Below the pieces are notes generated by a model that did no database searches, had not been told where the DNA came from, and saw only the letters and a list, made by a program, of their open reading frames with translations. From Marinobacter szutsaonensis (GTDB lineage Bacteria > Pseudomonadota > Gammaproteobacteria > Pseudomonadales > Oleiphilaceae), in assembly GCF_039523335.1 (NCBI RefSeq), contig NZ_BAAAFC010000001.1:1364001-1428000 (forward strand): a stretch of DNA of 64,000 nucleotides, in the 5' to 3' direction. Within the stretch, counting starts at the first letter, position 1; each line of letters begins with the position of its first letter. The position numbers and the translations under genes were made by a program. Positions 26,013-36,349 of the stretch are shown here, one piece after another.

Positions 26013-26753
26013 TCAGGCGCGCCCTGCCGGACGGGATGTCGCATCCGTCATCAGCTGATCACTCAGGTGAATGGTCTGGGTCTGTTCCAGTTCCCGGCGG
26101 CGCTGTCCAACCACGCCACCGGTGCTGCAGGAACTGCCCTGGTCATCCACGAATTTCACCATTTCCTCTTCCCAGACCTTGTCCAGGGCTTCGGGGGTAT
26201 CGTCACGCTCTTCCGAGGCCACGATCTTTGCCAGTTCCTGGCGGTCGGTCTTGCGACCGGACAGGACCAGCAGGGAGTCCATGGCGACGTGATAGAAGCT
26301 CTGGCGCTGGAACAGACGTTCGCCCAGCAGGCCCAGGATATGGTGGATGTCTTCGAGCCAGTTCTGGATTTCCTCCCGCGGGCGGGTGGAGAGGTACTCC
26401 AGGAACAGTGGCAGGTAGTCCGGCAGCTCGCGGGCGTCGATTTCCAGCCCGTTGCGACGGTACTCCTCCATCAGGTCCACCATGGCCTGGCCGCGGTCGC
26501 GGGATTCGCCGTGAACGTGTTCGAACAGCAGCAGGGAGGTGGCCCGGCCCTTGTCGAAGATGCCCACGTAGTTTTCCTGCAGGTCCAACAGGTCGCCGTC
26601 ACACAGCCGGTCAAGGCAGGTGAGCAGCTGTTCCTTGTTCTGCCGGGGCAGCCGGCTGTCCTCGAGGACAGCGGCTACCAGGGCGTCCTTGGAGGCCTGG
26701 AGTTCTTCGGTCGGGTATTCCAGTACCCGCGCCAGTACTTTGAGAAGTTGCAT
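26013..26753 (-). CDS. narJ: Nitrate reductase assembly chaperone
   Basis: A 246-residue TorD/NarJ-family chaperone that binds the NarG N terminus and aids Mo-cofactor insertion. It begins MQLLKVLARVLEYPTEEL and contains the family YVGIFDKGRATSLLLFEHVHGESRDRGQAM region in parts. ATG 26753 has AAGGAGG. It lies 10 bp after narH. The C-terminal tail after about residue 190 is variable and charged. Confidence 0.93.
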   Translation of the reverse strand: MQLLKVLARVLEYPTEELQASKDALVAAVLEDSRLPRQNKEQLLTCLDRLCDGDLLDLQENYVGIFDKGRATSLLLFEHVHGESRDRGQAMVDLMEEYRRNGLEIDARELPDYLPLFLEYLSTRPREEIQNWLEDIHHILGLLGERLFQRQSFYHVAMDSLLVLSGRKTDRQELAKIVASEERDDTPEALDKVWEEEMVKFVDDQGSSCSTGGVVGQRRRELEQTQTIHLSDQLMTDATSRPAGRA

Positions 26754-26763
26754 GTCAGCCTCC

Positions 26764-28341
26764 TTATTCCTGCAGCTGTTTCGGATCGACCTGCTTCACG
26801 GTGGCCAGCTTGCTCACCATGCTGGTGGTCTGCTTCTTGCCACCGAACAGGCTGAAGTCGCTGTCACCACCGCTGCAGCCGTCACCGAAGCTGAAGCCGC
26901 AGCCACCGCGCTCACCATGGGCAGTCGCGTCCGGGAAGGCTTCCTTGGCCAGCTCGCGGTGGCTGGTCGGGATCACGAAACGGTCCTCGTAGTTGGCGAT
27001 GGCCAGGTAGCGGTACATTTCGTCCGCCTGGGCCTTGGTCAGCCCGGCTTCCTCGAGGGCACGCAGGTCCTCCTTGCCTTCCACGGTTTCCGCGCGCTTG
27101 TAGAGGCGCATGGCCATGATCCGCTTGAGAGCCAGAACGATCGGCTTCTCATCACCGGCAGTCAGCAGGTTGGCCAGGTACTTCACCGGGATCCGCAGGC
27201 TTTCGATCTTCGGCAGTACGCCGTCGAACTCGACCTTGCCGGCTTCCGCCGCAGACTGGATCGGGCTGAGGGGCGGCACGTACCAGACCATGGGCAGGGT
27301 GCGGTATTCCGGGTGCAGCGGCAGGGCCAGTTTCCAGTCCACCGCCATCTTGTACACCGGGCTCTGCTGGGCGGCTTCGATGACATTCATCGGGATGCCG
27401 TCTTTCTTCGCCTGCTCGATCACTTTCGGGTCGAACGGGTCAAGGAAGATTTCCAGCTGCTTCTCGTACAGCTCATGCTCGCCCGGGGCGCTGGCCACTT
27501 CCTCGATGCGATCGGCGTCATACAGCAGAACGCCCAGGTAGCGGATCCGGCCGACGCAGGTCTCGGAGCACACGGTGGGCATGCCGGCTTCGATGCGCGG
27601 GTAGCAGAAGATGCACTTCTCGGACTTGCCGGTCTTCCAGTTGAAGTAGATCTTCTTGTACGGGCAGCCGGAGACGCACATGCGCCAGCCGCGGCACTTG
27701 TCCTGGTCGATCAGGACGATGCCGTCCTCTTCACGCTTGTAGATGGCACCGCTCGGGCAGCTGGCAACACACGCCGGGTTAAGGCAGTGCTCGCACAGGC
27801 GCGGCAGGTACATCATGAAGGTGTTTTCGAACTGGCCGTAAATGTCGGCCTGGACCTGGTCGAAGTTCTTGTCCTTGCGGCGCTTGGCGAACTCGGTGCC
27901 CAGGATTTCCTCCCAGTTGGGGCCCCATTCGATCTTCTGCATACGCTCACCGGAGATCAGCGAACGCGGCCGGGCCACCGGCTGGTGTTTGCTGTCGCCC
28001 GCGGTGTGCAGGTGCTGGTAATCGAAATCGAACGGCTCGTAGTAGTCGTCAATTTCCGGCAGGTCCGGGTTGGCGAAGATGTTGGCCAGCACCCGGAAAC
28101 GACCACCAATCTTCGGACGGATCTTGCCGGAGCTGTCGCGCATCCAGCCGCCCTTCCACTTGTCCTGGTTCTCCCACTCTTTCGGGTAGCCGATACCGGG
28201 CTTGGTCTCGACGTTGTTGAACCAGGCGTATTCCATGCCTTCACGGCTGGTCCAGACGTTCTTGCAGGTGACTGAACAGGTGTGGCAACCGATGCACTTG
28301 TCCAGGTTCAGCACCATGCCGACTTGGGAACGGATCTTCAT
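26764..28341 (-). CDS. narH: Respiratory nitrate reductase beta subunit
   Basis: A 525-residue electron-transfer subunit with four Fe-S clusters. Ligands are visible in C16IGC19HTC22SVTC26, CEHCLNPACVASCP, CRGWRMCVSGCP (the Trp replacing a Cys marks the [3Fe-4S] site) and CIFCYPRIEAGMPTVCSETC. It docks between NarG and NarI on the cytoplasmic side. The start overlaps the narG stop by four bases. Confidence 0.96.
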   Translation of the reverse strand: MKIRSQVGMVLNLDKCIGCHTCSVTCKNVWTSREGMEYAWFNNVETKPGIGYPKEWENQDKWKGGWMRDSSGKIRPKIGGRFRVLANIFANPDLPEIDDYYEPFDFDYQHLHTAGDSKHQPVARPRSLISGERMQKIEWGPNWEEILGTEFAKRRKDKNFDQVQADIYGQFENTFMMYLPRLCEHCLNPACVASCPSGAIYKREEDGIVLIDQDKCRGWRMCVSGCPYKKIYFNWKTGKSEKCIFCYPRIEAGMPTVCSETCVGRIRYLGVLLYDADRIEEVASAPGEHELYEKQLEIFLDPFDPKVIEQAKKDGIPMNVIEAAQQSPVYKMAVDWKLALPLHPEYRTLPMVWYVPPLSPIQSAAEAGKVEFDGVLPKIESLRIPVKYLANLLTAGDEKPIVLALKRIMAMRLYKRAETVEGKEDLRALEEAGLTKAQADEMYRYLAIANYEDRFVIPTSHRELAKEAFPDATAHGERGGCGFSFGDGCSGGDSDFSLFGGKKQTTSMVSKLATVKQVDPKQLQE

Positions 28342-31300
28342 TTTACAGCCTCCTGAACAGTGTCATTGCCTTCGCCGTCGAGCCAGTCGACGTTGTGCAT
28401 CTTGCGGACCACCACGAACTCGTCGCGGTTCGAGCCTACGGTGCCGTAGTAGTTGAACCCGTAGGAGTACTGGGCATAGCCGCCGATCATGTGGGTCGGT
28501 TTCGGGCACACGCGGGTGACCGAGTTGTGGATACCACCCCGGGTGCCGGTGATCTCGGAGCCCGGAATGTTCACGATCCGCTCCTGGGCGTGGTACATCA
28601 TCACCATGCCCGGCATGACCCGCTGGCTCACCACGGCCCGGGCCGCGATGGCGCCGTTGGCGTTGAACAGCTCGATCCAGTCGTTGTCTTCCACGCCGAT
28701 CTCTTTGGCGTCGTCTTCGCTCAGCCAGACAATCGGGCCGCCGCGGGACAGGGTCAGCATCAGCAGATTGTCGCTGTACGTACTGTGGATACCCCACTTC
28801 TGGTGCGGTGTGATCCAGTTCAGCGCTTTCTCCGGGTTACCGTTGCTGCGCTGGTTGATCATGCTGCCCACCGCCTTGGTGTTGATCGGCGGGCGATACA
28901 CCAGCAGGCTTTCGCCAAAGGCACGCATCCACTCATGGTCCTGGTAAAACTGCTGACGACCGGTCAGGGTGCGCCAGGGGATCAGTTCATGGACGTTGGT
29001 GTAACCGGCGTTGTAGGACACGTGCTCGTCTTCCAGGCCAGACCAGGTCGGGCTGGAGATGATCTTTCGCGGCTGCGCCACGATGTCCCGGAAGCGGATC
29101 TTTTCCTCTTCCTTGTTGGTCGCCAGGTGGGTGTGGTCCAGCCCGGTCATTTCAGACAGGGCAGCCCACGCCTTCACCGCCACCTGGCCGTTGGTTTCCG
29201 GCGCCAGGGTCAGGATTACTTCCGCCGCATCGATGGCAGACTCGATCTTCGGACGACCGGCGTTGGCACCGTCGATGTGGGTGTAGTTCAGATCCTTGAG
29301 GAAATTGACTTCCTTCTCGGTGTTCCAGCTGATGCCCTTGCCACCGTTACCCAGCTTGTCCATCAGCGGACCAAGGGAGGTAAAGCGGGCGTAGGTATTC
29401 GGGTAGTCCCGCTCAACGGTGATGAAGTTGGGCGCGGTCTTGCCCGGAATCAGGTCGCATTCGCCCTTCTTCCAGTCCTTCACGTCAAAGGCCTGACCCA
29501 GCTCTGCCGGCGCATCGTGCAGCAGCGGCAGAGTGACCACGTCTTTCTCGACACCCAGGTGGCCTTCGGCCGCCTTGGAGAAGGACTTGGCGATACCCTT
29601 GTAGATCTCCCAGTCACTGCGCGCTTCCCAGGCCGGATCGGTGGCCGCGGTCAGCGGGTGGATGAACGGGTGCATGTCGGAGGTATTCAGGTCGTTCTTC
29701 TCGTACCAGGTAGCGGTCGGCAGAACGATGTCGGAATACAGGCAGGTGGTGGACATCCGGAAGTCCAGGGTCACCAGCAGGTCGAGCTTGCCTTCCGGCG
29801 CCTCATCGTGCCATTTCACTTCCTGGGGCTTGGCACCACCTTCATGGCCCAGATCCTTGCCCTGCAGACCGCTCTTGGTGCCGAGCAGGTACTTGAGCAT
29901 GTACTCGTGGCCCTTACCAGAGGAACCCAGCAGGTTGGAACGCCAGATGAACATATTACGCGGGCAGTTCTCCGGCGCTTCCGGGTCTTCGCTGGCGAAG
30001 GCCAGGGAGCCGTCCTTCAGGGACTGGGCCACGTAATCGGCCACTTCCATACCCGCCTTCTCGGCTTCGGCAGCGATGGTCAGCGGGTTGCGGTTCAGCT
30101 GCGGAGCAGACGGCAGCCAGCCCATGCGCTCGGCGCGCACGTTGTAGTCGATCAGGCTGCCACCGAATTTGGACTTGTCAGCCAGCGGCGACAGGATCTC
30201 GTCGACACCCAGCTTCTCATAGCGCCACTGGCCGGAGTGGGCGTAGAAGAAGGAGGTGGAGTTCATGTGGCGCGGCGGACGCTGCCAGTCCAGACCGAAG
30301 GCCAGCGGCTGCCAGCCGGTCTGCGGGCGCAGTTTTTCCTGACCCACATAGTGGGCCCAGCCGCCACCGCTCTGACCGATGCAACCACACATGATCAGCA
30401 TGTTGATCAGGCCGCGGTAGTTCATGTCCATGTGGTACCAGTGGTTCATACCGGCACCCACGATGACCATGGAACGACCCTTGGTCTTGTCAGCGTTATC
30501 CGCGAACTCACGGGCAATGCGGATCACTTTCTCGGCGGGTACGCCGGTGATCTTTTCTTGCCAGGCCGGAGTGTAGGGCTTCACTTCGTCATAGGAAGTG
30601 GCGCCGTCATCATCGCCCAGACCACGGCTGATGCCGTAGTTGGCGACCATCAGGTCGTAGACGGTGACCACGCGACCCTCGGAACCATCCGCCAGCTTGA
30701 CCTTGCGGGTGCCCAGCTTGTGCTTGAGGATGTCCTTGATCTCGACATGCTGGAAGTGGTCGTGCTCGATGCCACCGAAGTACGGGAAAGCGACATCGAC
30801 AACTTCGTCGTGCTTCTCGACCATGGACAACTGCAGGTTGACGTCGGAGCCCTTGGCGGTCTGCTTCAGGTTCCACTTGCCCTTCTCGCCCCAGCGGTAG
30901 CCGATGGAGCCGTTCGGAGCGGTCAGTTCGCCAGTGCTTTCGTCAATGGCGATGGTTTTCCATTCGGGGTTGTTCTCTTCACCCAGGCCATCCACCAGAT
31001 CACTGGCACGCAGGAAGCGGCCCGGCGCGTAGCTGCCGTCGTCCTTTTCTTCCAGCATGACCAGGTACGGCATATCGGTGTAGCGGCGCACGTAGTCGGT
31101 GAAGTACTCACTGGGCTTGTCGACGTGGAATTCCTTGAGGATCACGTGGCCCATCGCCATGCCCAGAGCAGCGTCGGTGCCCTGCTTCGGGTTCAGCCAC
31201 TCGTCAGACAGCTTGGACACTTCCGCGTAGTCCGGAGTGATGGCGACGGTCTTGGTGCCCTTGTAGCGGACTTCGGTGAAGAAGTGGGCATCCGGAGTCC

Positions 31301-32081
31301 GGGTCTGGGGTACGTTGGAGCCCCAGGCGATGATGTAGCCGGAGTTGTACCAGTCGGCGGATTCCGGCACGTCGGTCTGCTCACCCCAGGTCTGCGGGGA
31401 GGCCGGCGGCAGGTCGCAATACCAGTCGTAGAAGCTCATGCAAACGCCACCGATCATGGACAGGTAGCGGCTGCCGGCCGCGTAGGACACCATGGACATG
31501 GCGGGAATCGGAGAGAAACCGATGATACGGTCCGGGCCCACCTTCCTGGCGGTATAGACGTTGGCGGCACCAATCAGCTCGTTGACCTCGTCCCAGCTGG
31601 AACGGACAAAGCCACCCATGCCCCGGCGGGGCTTGTACTCGGCGGTTTTCTTCGGGTCCTCGACGATGGAGGCCCAGGCTTCGACCGGGTCGCTGTGCTG
31701 GGTCTTGGCCGCACGCCAGAGCTTCATCAGGTGCTTGCGCATCAGCGGGTACTTCAGACGGTTGGCGCTGTACATGTACCAGGAGTAGCTGGCGCCACGG
31801 GGGCAGCCACGAGGCTCATGGTTGGGCAGATCCGGGCGGGTGCGCGGGTAGTCGGTCTGCTGGGTTTCCCAGGTCACCAGGCCGTTCTTGACGTAGATTT
31901 TCCAGCTGCAGGAGCCGGTACAGTTGACGCCGTGGGTGGACCGCACAATCTTGTCGTGCTGCCAGCGTTGGCGGTAGCTGTTTTCCCAGTCACGGTTGAC
32001 GTCATGGGTTTCGCCGTGGCCGTTGGCGAACGGCTCGCGCTTCTTCCTGAAGTAGTTCAGTTTATCGATCAAATGACTCAT
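28338..32081 (-). CDS. narG: Respiratory nitrate reductase alpha subunit
   Basis: A 1247-residue Mo-bisMGD catalytic subunit reducing nitrate to nitrite at the cytoplasmic face. The FS0 ligands H50, C54, C58 and C93 fall at the same positions as in E. coli NarG (STHGVNCTGSC and RGCPRG). ATG 32081 has GGAGAGAG; the longer frame begins in the promoter. The 112-bp gap after narK holds TACCCCC and TACTAC elements on the minus strand that could be degenerate NarL sites, so narG may have its own promoter as well as read-through from narK. Confidence 0.97.
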   Translation of the reverse strand: MSHLIDKLNYFRKKREPFANGHGETHDVNRDWENSYRQRWQHDKIVRSTHGVNCTGSCSWKIYVKNGLVTWETQQTDYPRTRPDLPNHEPRGCPRGASYSWYMYSANRLKYPLMRKHLMKLWRAAKTQHSDPVEAWASIVEDPKKTAEYKPRRGMGGFVRSSWDEVNELIGAANVYTARKVGPDRIIGFSPIPAMSMVSYAAGSRYLSMIGGVCMSFYDWYCDLPPASPQTWGEQTDVPESADWYNSGYIIAWGSNVPQTRTPDAHFFTEVRYKGTKTVAITPDYAEVSKLSDEWLNPKQGTDAALGMAMGHVILKEFHVDKPSEYFTDYVRRYTDMPYLVMLEEKDDGSYAPGRFLRASDLVDGLGEENNPEWKTIAIDESTGELTAPNGSIGYRWGEKGKWNLKQTAKGSDVNLQLSMVEKHDEVVDVAFPYFGGIEHDHFQHVEIKDILKHKLGTRKVKLADGSEGRVVTVYDLMVANYGISRGLGDDDGATSYDEVKPYTPAWQEKITGVPAEKVIRIAREFADNADKTKGRSMVIVGAGMNHWYHMDMNYRGLINMLIMCGCIGQSGGGWAHYVGQEKLRPQTGWQPLAFGLDWQRPPRHMNSTSFFYAHSGQWRYEKLGVDEILSPLADKSKFGGSLIDYNVRAERMGWLPSAPQLNRNPLTIAAEAEKAGMEVADYVAQSLKDGSLAFASEDPEAPENCPRNMFIWRSNLLGSSGKGHEYMLKYLLGTKSGLQGKDLGHEGGAKPQEVKWHDEAPEGKLDLLVTLDFRMSTTCLYSDIVLPTATWYEKNDLNTSDMHPFIHPLTAATDPAWEARSDWEIYKGIAKSFSKAAEGHLGVEKDVVTLPLLHDAPAELGQAFDVKDWKKGECDLIPGKTAPNFITVERDYPNTYARFTSLGPLMDKLGNGGKGISWNTEKEVNFLKDLNYTHIDGANAGRPKIESAIDAAEVILTLAPETNGQVAVKAWAALSEMTGLDHTHLATNKEEEKIRFRDIVAQPRKIISSPTWSGLEDEHVSYNAGYTNVHELIPWRTLTGRQQFYQDHEWMRAFGESLLVYRPPINTKAVGSMINQRSNGNPEKALNWITPHQKWGIHSTYSDNLLMLTLSRGGPIVWLSEDDAKEIGVEDNDWIELFNANGAIAARAVVSQRVMPGMVMMYHAQERIVNIPGSEITGTRGGIHNSVTRVCPKPTHMIGGYAQYSYGFNYYGTVGSNRDEFVVVRKMHNVDWLDGEGNDTVQEAVK

Positions 32082-32193
32082 GGTCTCTCTCCGGATCGGT
32101 TTCCGATGTGGACCCATTGTGGAATAGAGAAACCCTGAAATCTGCGTGGTTACTACTACATAACCCGGTTCTACCACCCTGGGGGTAGGTGAT

Positions 32194-33462
32194 CTATATC
32201 CCCGGGTGGAGAAGGGTCATTCGCTCGTGCCGACGGCGGTCCCGGGAAAACAGGAACAGGCAGCTACACAGCAGGAGGAAGAGGATCATGAACACGGCAC
32301 TGCGGATACCCAGCCAGTGGTTCACGGCCCCGAAGACGACGGGCAGGACAAAGGCCACCAGGCTGGCTGCAACCAGCAGCAGACCGGCGATAAACGCCGC
32401 GACCGACCGGTTACCGAGAATCACCAGCCGTTGCAGACTACCCATGGCACAGCCAAGGGCCATGCCCAGCAGCACCACGAAGGTGCCCTCAACTATCAGT
32501 GGCGGGGCAAACTCCAGCCGGATGGTATCGTCCACCCCCCGGATGAACAGTGTCATCGGCGGATAGGACAGGACAAAAAGTGAAATGAGGCAAAGCAGCA
32601 GTGACCGGCTGATCACCCGGCCGCTGCCAAAACGGTCGGAAAGCCCACCGCCGACAATCTGCGCCAGGGCACCGGGTATGACGAACCATTGCGCCAGACT
32701 GGCGCCGGTCTGGACCGGGAGGTCGAACTGGGAGGCCAGGTAATCAGGAAGCCATAGGGCGAGCGCAAAAAAACTGCCGGCCACTACACCGAAATAGGCA
32801 CACAGGTGCCAGGTCCGATGATGTCTGAGCTGGCCGAGCAGTTTCCGTACCGAAGTTTCGGTCCCGGGCTCGGCCCGGGAGTCCTCTGAGGAGGTCAGCA
32901 TCAGTAACAATGCCAGAACCAGAAGCAGAACGATCAGGTAGGCCAGAGGCACCCCATGCCAGGAAAAGGCTTCGTGAAAAAGGGGAACCAGGTAATAGTT
33001 GAACCCCGCACCGGTCACCCCCGCGCCGAAGATACCCAGCACCAGCCCCAACCTCCGGGGCTCACAATGACCGGTCACGAACTGCAGACCGGCACTGTAG
33101 AAACCACCGGCCAGCCCCAACCCACTAGCCACCATCAGGTAGCCGGCGTAGGTGTCGGCCGTGAGCATGAAAACCATGCAAACGGCCAGTCCGGCCAGGC
33201 AGAACAGCATGACATTCCGGGCCCCGAGCTTGCGGGCCGCCAGGCCGGCAGGAACCGCCAGCAAGGCGCTCACCGCCATGGGCACGGCCAGCAGGATTCC
33301 GAACTGGAGGCTGGTCAGTTCAAGCTCCGCCCGCAAATGCACACCGGCCACAGCAAACAACGTCCAGCAACCGGCGGCAACTACAAAGCCGAACAACGCC
33401 AGGGGCAACACCACCCATAACGAAGCCAGCGTGTCGTCGTCCAGATCCAGTTGCGCGGTCAT
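32194..33462 (-). CDS. narK: Nitrate/nitrite transporter
   Basis: A 422-residue major-facilitator protein with 12 predicted helices and nitrate-transporter motifs (GLAGGFYSAGLQFVT, GIFGAGVTGAGFN). It is a single NarK rather than the NarK1K2 pair or fusion seen in some denitrifiers, so it may be either a nitrate/proton symporter or a nitrate/nitrite exchanger; sequence alone does not tell me. ATG 33462 is chosen over the upstream in-frame start because it matches the family length. It is the first gene of the nar operon and divergent from narX. Confidence 0.9.
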   Translation of the reverse strand: MTAQLDLDDDTLASLWVVLPLALFGFVVAAGCWTLFAVAGVHLRAELELTSLQFGILLAVPMAVSALLAVPAGLAARKLGARNVMLFCLAGLAVCMVFMLTADTYAGYLMVASGLGLAGGFYSAGLQFVTGHCEPRRLGLVLGIFGAGVTGAGFNYYLVPLFHEAFSWHGVPLAYLIVLLLVLALLLMLTSSEDSRAEPGTETSVRKLLGQLRHHRTWHLCAYFGVVAGSFFALALWLPDYLASQFDLPVQTGASLAQWFVIPGALAQIVGGGLSDRFGSGRVISRSLLLCLISLFVLSYPPMTLFIRGVDDTIRLEFAPPLIVEGTFVVLLGMALGCAMGSLQRLVILGNRSVAAFIAGLLLVAASLVAFVLPVVFGAVNHWLGIRSAVFMILFLLLCSCLFLFSRDRRRHERMTLLHPGI

Positions 33463-33540
33463 AACCTTACCCTTGATAACCTGCTTTTCAGTTTCATCTT
33501 TTGATCCGTAAAGGGTCAAAGACTATGATGGGTTACCAAC

Positions 33541-33565
33541 TATCGGGGTAATTGACTATCCTCAA
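33541..33565. promoter_or_regulatory. Fnr/Anr-like box and NarL-like element between narK and narX
   Basis: TTGAC-TATC-CTCAA (33552-33565) has the same form as the box before dnr and lies 87 bp before narX and 90 bp before narK. TATCGGGGTA (33541-33550) directly adjoins it; its reverse strand reads TACCCCG, close to the NarL heptamer. The arrangement could drive both divergent operons under low oxygen with nitrate. Confidence 0.6.
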
Positions 33566-33651
33566 GGAGGTATCAAGGACGTTGAAGTGCGGTCATAATT
33601 AAACAGAGGCCCGCCAGCAAATTTCCCACAGAGCGTCGTTCAACGGACACC

Positions 33652-35511
33652 ATGAAATCCAGAAGCCCGCTAGTAAACCGCATCGCCATCGTGGTTGGCG
33701 CCATCGTGCTGACTGCCGTCGTCAGCATGGCGACCACGCTTGCGGTATCCAAGAGCATCGAGGGTAATGCCACCGCCATCAATCTGGCCGGGGCGTTGCG
33801 CATGGGCGCATTCAACCTGCTCTCCCACGCAGCAACGACCGGGCCGCATAATGAGGGTGAGCAAAGCCTGGCCAGTATGATGGACGACTACAGCGACAAG
33901 CTCTCTGACGCCACCATCCTCCGTGCTCTGCCCCAGGCCGTGGACCATCCACTGACGACCCAGTATCAGCGCATCCTGGGAACCTGGCAGGAGAACCTTC
34001 GGCCGGCCCTGGCAAACCACCCCCTTGGTACTCCGATCGCTCCACCGATGCTCGACGCCGCTGAGAACTACGTTGCGGAAGTCGATACCATGGTGAATAT
34101 GCTTGAGCAACGCACCGAAGCCCGGATCGACCTGCTCCATCTGATCCAGATCATCAGTCTGGTGTTTTCGGTCCTGATCGTGATCGCCCTGTTCCTGGAC
34201 CTCAAGAACCGGGTATTGCGCCCCCTGCGCAAGCTGGTGGGCATTGCCACAGCCGTCGGTGAGCAGGACTTCTCCCGCAAGGCAAAGCTCAGGGGCTCGG
34301 ACGAGCTGGCCCAGCTGGGACAGGCCTTCGACCAGATGACCAGCGAACTCGCCCTCACCTACTACGAACTGGAGGAACGGGTCCGGTCCAAGACCGAGGA
34401 GCTGGAGAGGAGTCATGCCGCGCTTCAGCTGTTGCATTCCTCCAGCCGCAACCTGTTTGCCAACCATGACCTGTGCAGTGGTGCCGTCCCCATGCTGCAG
34501 GATCTAGAACAGTTACTGGGCATCGGCCCCATTAACCTGTACCTCCATGACCGGGATTCTGCCGAGCCGGTGCGGGCCGTCACCACGGCCACCAAAGAGC
34601 GCCCCTTCTACTGCCGCGACCACCACTGCAACGCCTGCCTGGTGACGCCCGAGGTTTATGATGACCTGCCGGTGGAGGAAAACGACGGCCGGCGCCTGCT
34701 ACTGCCCATCCGGACGCCGGGCATGCTGCTTGGCACCCTGGAGGTCTGGTACCCGATTGAGAAAGGTCTGTCCGAAACCGCACGCAGACTGCTTGAAACC
34801 CTGAGCGATCAGCTGGCCACGGCGATCTACCTGGAACGCCAGATTACCGAGGAGCAACAACTGACCCTGGCCGAGGAGCGCACCGTCATTGCCCGTGAAC
34901 TCCACGATTCCCTGGCCCAATCCCTTTCCTACCTGAAAATGCAGGTGGCTCGTATGCGGCGCCTGAATATCGAGGGCCCGCAGAAGAAGGCGCACGACGC
35001 CATCCTGGACGAACTCAGTACCGGCCTGAACAGCGCCTACCGTCAATTGCGGGAGCTGCTGGCCACCTTCCGCCTGAAACTGGATACCCCCGATCTGTCC
35101 ACGGCGCTGCGAAAAACCATCGACGAATTCAGCGAACGCCTGGGTAAACCGGTGGAGCTTAATTACAACCTGCCGCCCCAGACTCTCTCCCCGAACGAGG
35201 AGATCCATACCCTTCAGATTGTCCGGGAAGGTCTGGCCAATGCCGTCAAGCATGCAGATGCCACGGAGATCTCGGTGGATGTGATGTTCGAATCACCGCA
35301 GGTCAAGGCCCGGATCCGGGACAACGGCAAGGGACTACCCGGCGGCAACCAGCCCGTAAATCACTACGGCCTGATCATCATGCAGGACCGTGCCCGTACC
35401 CTGGGCGGACAGGTTAATGTGCAGAACCGGGATGAAGGCGGCGTGGAAGTCACGTTAACATTCGTCCCCAAGAGCAGAAACCTGATTCCAACCGAAGTTT
35501 CCAGTGCCTGA
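33652..35511 (+). CDS. narX: Nitrate/nitrite sensor histidine kinase
   Basis: A 619-residue sensor. TM1 is about residues 9-31, the periplasmic nitrate-binding P-box is [14 protein letters not shown] (43-56), TM2 is about 162-183, a HAMP domain follows, and a cysteine cluster C321-x4-C326-x2-C329 resembles the NarX Y-box. The phospho-acceptor is H418 in [18 protein letters not shown], with a HATPase domain ending in DNGKGLPGG and GLIIMQDRA. It phosphorylates NarL, encoded 16 bp downstream. A NarX rather than NarQ assignment rests on this cysteine region. Confidence 0.93.
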   Translation: MKSRSPLVNRIAIVVGAIVLTAVVSMATTLAVSKSIEGNATAINLAGALRMGAFNLLSHAATTGPHNEGEQSLASMMDDYSDKLSDATILRALPQAVDHPLTTQYQRILGTWQENLRPALANHPLGTPIAPPMLDAAENYVAEVDTMVNMLEQRTEARIDLLHLIQIISLVFSVLIVIALFLDLKNRVLRPLRKLVGIATAVGEQDFSRKAKLRGSDELAQLGQAFDQMTSELALTYYELEERVRSKTEELERSHAALQLLHSSSRNLFANHDLCSGAVPMLQDLEQLLGIGPINLYLHDRDSAEPVRAVTTATKERPFYCRDHHCNACLVTPEVYDDLPVEENDGRRLLLPIRTPGMLLGTLEVWYPIEKGLSETARRLLETLSDQLATAIYLERQITEEQQLTLAEERTVIARELHDSLAQSLSYLKMQVARMRRLNIEGPQKKAHDAILDELSTGLNSAYRQLRELLATFRLKLDTPDLSTALRKTIDEFSERLGKPVELNYNLPPQTLSPNEEIHTLQIVREGLANAVKHADATEISVDVMFESPQVKARIRDNGKGLPGGNQPVNHYGLIIMQDRARTLGGQVNVQNRDEGGVEVTLTFVPKSRNLIPTEVSSA

Positions 35512-35527
35512 AAACAAGAGAGAGATA

Positions 35528-36184
35528 ATGTCTGAATCACCCGCAAGTATTTTGCTGATCGACGACCACCCATTGCTGCGCCAGGGCATCAAGCAGCTGG
35601 TGGACATGGAAGACGATATGGAAGTGATCGGCCAGGCGAGCAACGCTGCCGACGGCATCCGCATGGCAACCGAACTGGAGCCGGACCTGATCCTGATGGA
35701 CCTCAACATGCCGGAGATGGATGGCATCGAGGCCCTGAAGAAGCTGCGGGAACAGAACGTGAGTTCCCGGATTGTGATGTTCACCGTCTCCGATCAGGAA
35801 GATGACGTGGTCGCCGCACTGCGCGCCGGTGCCGACGGCTACCTGCTCAAGGACATGGAGCCGGAGGAAATGATCTCCCAGCTGCACCAGGCCGCCGTAG
35901 GCAAGATGGTGATCAGCGACCGCCTGACCACCCTGCTGGCCCAGGCCCTGCGCTCCAACAAGCCACAACAGACCGCACGCCCGGACTTTGACAGCCTCAC
36001 CCCCCGGGAAAAGGACATCCTGCGCCTGATCGCCGAAGGCCTGTCCAACAAGATGATCGGCCGCAAACTCGACATCAGCGACGGCACCGTCAAGGTGCAC
36101 GTAAAGCACCTGCTGAAAAAGCTCAACCTGCGCTCGCGGGTGGAAGTGGCCGTCTGGGCAGTAGAGGAAGGCCTGCACCGCTGA
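35528..36184 (+). CDS. narL: Nitrate/nitrite response regulator
   Basis: A 218-residue response regulator. The receiver domain has acidic residues in LLIDDHP and the phosphorylated D58 ([13 protein letters not shown]). The C-terminal LuxR-type helix-turn-helix (about 150-210) is [25 protein letters not shown] in parts. It activates nar genes through TACYNMT heptamers. ATG 35528 is the family start, preceded by AAGAGAGAG. It is cotranscribed with narX. Confidence 0.93.
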   Translation: MSESPASILLIDDHPLLRQGIKQLVDMEDDMEVIGQASNAADGIRMATELEPDLILMDLNMPEMDGIEALKKLREQNVSSRIVMFTVSDQEDDVVAALRAGADGYLLKDMEPEEMISQLHQAAVGKMVISDRLTTLLAQALRSNKPQQTARPDFDSLTPREKDILRLIAEGLSNKMIGRKLDISDGTVKVHVKHLLKKLNLRSRVEVAVWAVEEGLHR

Positions 36185-36198
36185 GAGATCCCGAAGAC

Positions 36199-36275
36199 GG
36201 GGTCAGATGAAAACCTTCATCTGACCCCAACTTCACCGCCACCCCGGGGTCAGAAGAAAGCTTTCTTCAGACCCC
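36199..36275. repeat. Pair of GGGGTCAGA hairpins after narL
   Basis: Two 30-bp hairpins, 36199-36228 (AGATGAA arms) and 36246-36275 (AGAAGAA left arm), are separated by only 17 bp, the shortest linker in the family. They begin 15 bp after the narL stop and could end or stabilise the narXL transcript. The 165-bp gap otherwise holds the ubiT leader. Confidence 0.88.
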
Positions 36276-36349
36276 GCCCCTGAGTTATATCAAAGCCCCC
36301 AAACCAGATTTCCCCTACCCTGCTCCCAAGCCAAATAACGGAGCCCACC

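Noticed and set aside
26620..28275. Long plus-strand frame antisense to narH
   Set aside because: Shadow of narH on the opposite strand, with no recognisable domain or ribosome site.
28395..32138. Very long plus-strand open frame (1247 codons) antisense to narG
   Set aside because: It mirrors narG codon by codon, as expected from a GC-rich gene's third-position bias; its translation shows no family features and narG has all catalytic motifs.
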